DNA from: Sanghuangporus weigelae
Lineage: Eukaryota; Basidiomycota; Agaricomycetes; Hymenochaetales; Hymenochaetaceae
Direction of reading: 5' to 3'
NCBI GenBank assembly: GCA_033182465.1
Contig: CP137324.1
Location: 2,232,001 to 2,296,000 of the forward strand
DNA: 64,000 bases
Below the pieces are notes generated by a model that worked only from the letters and a program-made list of their open reading frames with translations, was not told the DNA's origin and did not search any database. The translations under genes were made by a program, and so were the position numbers. Positions 60,289 through 64,000 of the stretch are shown piece after piece. The first letter of the stretch is position 1; each line of letters begins with the position of its first letter.

Positions 60289-61297
60289 TCTTTCGACTCG
60301 AAAATACCAATTAGCCAGAGAGTCGAAGCACTGCTCGTTCGATGCTCTTCGTGGCTAGAGACTTTATACCCAAGGTACTTTTAGGCTAAGTTATTCATAA
60401 GAGGACAGTCCGACCATCGCGTCATCTACTATTCGCCAAAGCCCCCAGCTTCATTCTTCGAATCAATATTAGATGAGAAATCATTGGCTTGACGATGAGT
60501 CGCATCAATTATTCTCGCAAACATGCGATGACCGCGTTGGAGAATCAAATGGCAGCTATTGCTTCGTGACTTCGTCTTGGAGGTCAGCTGCTGATTCTGA
60601 GTTCCCATGGCGGCACATGACGGCTAGAGTACAAGAAACAGAATTGATGAGTTTATCACGTAATAAAGCGGGCAAATCCAATAGCAGGAAGTGGTCATTC
60701 ACTAGAATGCAATTGATTGGATAGAAAAGTACATACAACGTATCAAGCGTAAATCCACCACCGAATCCGGGGTTCTGAGTCGTTTCTGGGCATAACTTTG
60801 ACTACAAGGATGGCCGACATTCTACATGCTTATTCCAGATGCCTGAGCTCAGGTTGATGACATGGTGAGATGCATCTATCTCACAAGCATTCTGCGAATC
60901 ACGCGACTCCGAGTAAATACATCGATTGGCAACTCTAGTGTGGGGCTGGAAGCATCTGGTGAGTCAGGTAAAGAAATGGCACCCAAAAACATTAGGAGGA
61001 ACAACATGGTAGAGCCCACCTTTGAACTGGTTGCATGCCATGCACCATGTTACGTGCAGTTCCTAGACGATTGGTTCATCATTGGCACGCCTCAGTAATC
61101 ATGGAAGGCATCCATCTCGTCTCTTGCGATAGAACGAAGTATGGCAAACGATATTAGGCTGACAATCGGAAATGTTCGACTGGTGGAAACCCGAAATTGA
61201 GTCCTTACTAACATACGAAGTTTGTGTTCAAAGATCCACCTTTACTTGATTGTCCGCAAAGTCATTAATGGAGACCATCCTACGTACAGAACGATTC
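60289..61297. other. Intergenic region, 1.0 kb
   Basis: Upstream region of the MFS gene and 3' flank of the next minus-strand gene. Short open frames at 60473-60724 (+) and 60862-61098 (+) have no family signal and are not called. Confidence 0.5.
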
Positions 61298-62611
61298 TTA
61301 GCTATCTGGTTCGCTACGATAACTAGGAGGTGGGGTGGCAGCGGATGTGCCAGAAGAATTGCGAGACCTTTGCTCTGGAGTTACGTTAACTATGAGTACT
61401 TGATCGATGAACTACAAACGGGATAAATTACATACCCGGATCTCGGGGCTGATTACTCGTGACCATAAGTTGTTTGCCTGCGGAGGAGTTGTTGGTCCGT
61501 TCGTCCATAGAATTTTGGCCTGGAATGCTAGCTGCAATTAGGGCTAGCCATTGCATATTATCGGATCGGGATCGTTCATCATTTTCGCTAGTATACACTG
61601 TTGCATTATTCGAGTGCACTCCAAGGCTTTGTGGATGTAACGATCGCTGCTGTTCTTGAGTCATGGCGTATGGGCTAAGTATGACACTTGCATTTGTCCG
61701 CCGTCTCCGTTGTCGCAGGTGACGCAGTAATAAGACAGAAACTATACTTCCAGACAAAACAAGTGCTGCAGATGTTGCTCCTGCGATCACCTGCCTTTGC
61801 AAATGTGATTTATCTTCCACTATTGTTGGTGGGGTAGTAAGACTCGTATTAGTTGATGATGGTGTCTGAAACGAGGTTTCTGGTGTAATCGCTTTTGTAG
61901 AATCTAATGATACAACTATGGCCGTAGTCGAAGGCATCCTCATAGATACTGATTGCGCTGTATTGGTTGGTGTTAGAGATGCCTGAATGGACACGGACTG
62001 ATCCATCGTGCTTGAAGTTGAGGGCATCTGAGTAATTGCTGACGATTCAGCTGTGAATATGATTATAGTTTCAAATGTTTGCGTATGCAAAGGCGTGGTT
62101 GTTGGTTGGCCACCATAAATGATGACTGGACCTGGACCTCCCGAAAAAAGACGGCGCCCGGAAGAAAGCAAAAGTGCATCTATCTCCATCTTTGTTGTTG
62201 AGAACGAAAATGGAAGTTATCGACCGGGACAACAACGAGATGCGTGGCTGACTTACATCTGCACGCGGAAATTCATTATGCGAGGGATGATGAACTTCAA
62301 GTCCAGAGGCAGTTGTTGACGCTTCAGTCATTCCTTGTTGGTTTAGCGATACTTCTGGTTTGGTCTTGTTGGTATAGGAGAATGTTTAAAAATAAGATAG
62401 GCATACCTTGAGTGATGCCGAAAACATAAGAATAAGGATCTGAAATGGTTGTTGATATTGGTGTAGCACCGTGTAAAGCTTTGGCGGATGAAACAGCTGT
62501 ATTACCAAGCGTGGAAGAATTACAGACTCTGTTCGAAGCCGAATCTGCGACTTCGCTAATGGTAGAAGCTGTGCGGAAGAGACAGGCCAAGATAAGCAAA
62601 CAGTAGACCAT
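61298..62611 (-). CDS. Signal-peptide, Ser/Thr-rich single-TM protein, 375 aa
   Basis: I recognise no family, but the architecture is clear. Exons 62407-62611, 62257-62333, 61436-62189 and 61298-61389 join in phase and give 375 aa. MVYCLLILACLFRTAST is a convincing signal peptide. A Ser/Thr-rich ectodomain of about 190 residues follows, with potential N-glycosylation sites (NSST, NTSL). A single membrane helix (VIAGATSAALVLSGSIVSVLLL) is followed by an Arg-rich stop-transfer (RHLRQRRRR) and a tail of about 120 residues ending in TPPPSYRSEPDS, which holds a PPSY motif that can be bound by WW-domain ubiquitin ligases such as Rsp5. The final exon was added because reading through its GTATGT donor would end the protein after two more codons. 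The layout recalls the larger surface protein at 52297-56238, without sequence similarity that I can see. Confidence 0.7.
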
Positions 62612-63682
62612 TTCACCAAGTCTCCGAGGCAGAAGAAAGCGAGGCCGAGCTATAGCACTTCATGTAAGGTCCAGTTAAGTATGCCTTACAACAATGATCT
62701 ATGATGTGTGAAGTGTTCCAGGCACTTGGCAGCGAGTTACTCCCTCAGCAGCCTATGAAAACAAGTATCAAGACTCTCATGATACGAATATAATGTGTAT
62801 GTAGAAGTTGAACTAAAGTTTAAGTAATTATCCATCCAAAATTACATTAGGTAACGCACCTATATGCATGCTCGACCTGCATCGCAGCAAACACGTCTGT
62901 GAAAGTTGAACGAATTCAAGACGGCAGCATCTATTCCTCTGTACCATTCATACTTCTGAGGCAAATGAGACTTCTGAGGCAAATGAGATTCTGACGCGCT
63001 TTCCACAATTTGACTTTGTGTGCAAGTGAGACGCAGAGGATCGAGCTGCTTGCATCCTGATTGAAGGAGTTGCCATCCTTGAGTAGTTGAGGTCAGATTA
63101 GGGCGTCACTCATCTAGAAATTCGGCAATACTGTAAAGAGCGAGATGATTCTTTGCTCGTATACCAGGAATTGTATCCTATTAGACTGTTAGTTTGGTTA
63201 CAATGGTAGAGTAGCTGAGCAAGACTAAGATGGCGAACACGGGACAGGTAAACACGTGAGGCTGAGTTCAAAAATGCGGTATTGATATTGATTTTGACTG
63301 TCTACAATATCGATGTCTGCTATAACATACTGATTCAATCGATATCAATCTTGATTGAGTTCAAACAGTGTGATAAGGGTAATGACTGTTCTCGTAAGCA
63401 GACTTTGGGATCATCACTACAAGTGGATTGCTATTAATAACAGACATCTTCCTACATCGAGCCATCTAACATCTCATACACAAACACAAGAAGGCGCATA
63501 GAGAATTGCTGTTCACATAGCAACATAGATGAAATGATTGCTCTGTGAATGACAGTCCAAAGTGAATATCACATCCGATATTTAAAGGTAAAGATAAATA
63601 GGACAAAATTATTATTCGGCGCCTCATAAAGAGGATTGTAAGTTATCCATACGCGAACAGACGACGATTCCCTTTACGCAGA
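62612..63682. other. Intergenic region, 1.1 kb
   Basis: No gene seen. It contains the 18-bp tandem repeat listed separately and an AT-rich stretch with repeated atcgat/gatatc words at about 63275-63355. Confidence 0.5.
62952..62987. repeat. Perfect 18-bp tandem repeat, two copies
   Basis: The 18-base unit acttctgaggcaaatgag occurs twice in direct contact (62952-62969 and 62970-62987). It lies between genes and codes for nothing that I can see. Confidence 0.9.
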
Positions 63683-64000
63683 CTATTTCTCCTTCGTCGT
63701 GACGCCTTCCGTATAGGCAGGCGGCGGGATAGAAATTGTGGAGGCGACGGCGGGATTGTTGGCGGAGACTAAAGTGGATGCCGAGTTGCCTTTGTCATCC
63801 GATTGATCCATCTTCTCCTCAATCTTCTCGTTACCTGCAGCAACGCCTTCCTCTTCGTCGGATCTACTTTCTGAAGTGACCGAGGCGCCGTCGCTCTCGG
63901 CTTGCTCGGCCTGTGCGGACAGTTGAGGCGTAGGTGATCGAGCTCGCGTCCTAGCAGGCGGTGGAGGACTGGGCGGCGCAACCTGATCAGCACCGGCTGG
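63683..64000 (-). CDS. C-terminus of a Pro/Ser-rich protein (partial)
   Basis: The minus-strand frame from the window edge runs 105 codons to a TAG at 63683-63685. It is rich in Pro, Ser, Ala, Glu and Asp (PPSPPPARTRARSPTPQL, then SESRSDEEEGVAAGNEK) and ends in ISIPPPAYTEGVTTKEK, which holds a PPAY motif. The competing frame that is open from 63993 is Arg/Leu-rich and is the shadow of this one. The composition and the terminal PPxY suggest a cytoplasmic tail or arrestin-like or adaptor region, but the body of the protein lies outside the window, so no function is given. Confidence 0.6.
   Translation of the reverse strand, partial: PAGADQVAPPSPPPPARTRARSPTPQLSAQAEQAESDGASVTSESRSDEEEGVAAGNEKIEEKMDQSDDKGNSASTLVSANNPAVASTISIPPPAYTEGVTTKEK

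Overview
The window looks like nuclear DNA of a mushroom-forming basidiomycete (Agaricomycete-like). Genes are split by many short introns (about 45-70 nt, GT...AG), urease is a single fused fungal-type chain, and there are NACHT-WD40 (NWD) STAND proteins with a C-terminal tail typical of basidiomycetes. No rRNA, tRNA, CRISPR or bacterial-type operon was seen. Exon limits were set by reading splice signals and checking phase by hand; no transcript evidence was available.

Layout. 28-1854 (-): a drug/metabolite MFS transporter. 1855-8134: a long stretch with no supportable gene. 8135-12869 (+): a PMCA/Pmc1-type calcium ATPase with a long N-terminal extension. 14811-16858 (+): a stand-alone condensation-like acyltransferase. 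17664-18549 (-): an unrecognised protein. 18989-22038 (-): urease, divergent from a metallo-beta-lactamase-fold protein (22294-23285, +). 23833-25084 (+): an unrecognised Cys-containing protein, followed by a decayed tandem copy of itself.

26.5-39.3 kb is a direct tandem duplication of about 6.3 kb. Each unit carries one C2-helical-NACHT-WD40 gene on the minus strand (27395-32315, 1503 aa; 33637-38830, 1597 aa), its upstream region, and a fossil of an alpha/beta-hydrolase whose intact relative lies at 45650-47025. Next come a zinc-finger protein (40974-42391, +), a decayed copy of that gene's 3' part joined to a plus-strand WD40 relic (42.85-43.35 kb), and a DUF4112 protein (44226-44979, -). 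The span 25-47 kb therefore reads as a duplication-prone accessory island built round NLR-like receptors.

47.2 kb to the end: an OPT oligopeptide transporter (-), a large Ser/Thr-rich single-pass surface protein (-) with a run of symmetrical phase-1 exons, a 10-exon MFS transporter (-), a small signal-peptide plus single-TM protein (-), and the C-terminus of a Pro/Ser-rich protein running off the end (-).

The housekeeping genes suggest nitrogen and small-molecule traffic (urease, OPT, two MFS carriers) and calcium export. The most notable feature is the tandem C2-NACHT-WD40 pair with fossil copies of neighbouring genes around it, which suggests local birth-and-death evolution of a putative non-self-recognition locus.
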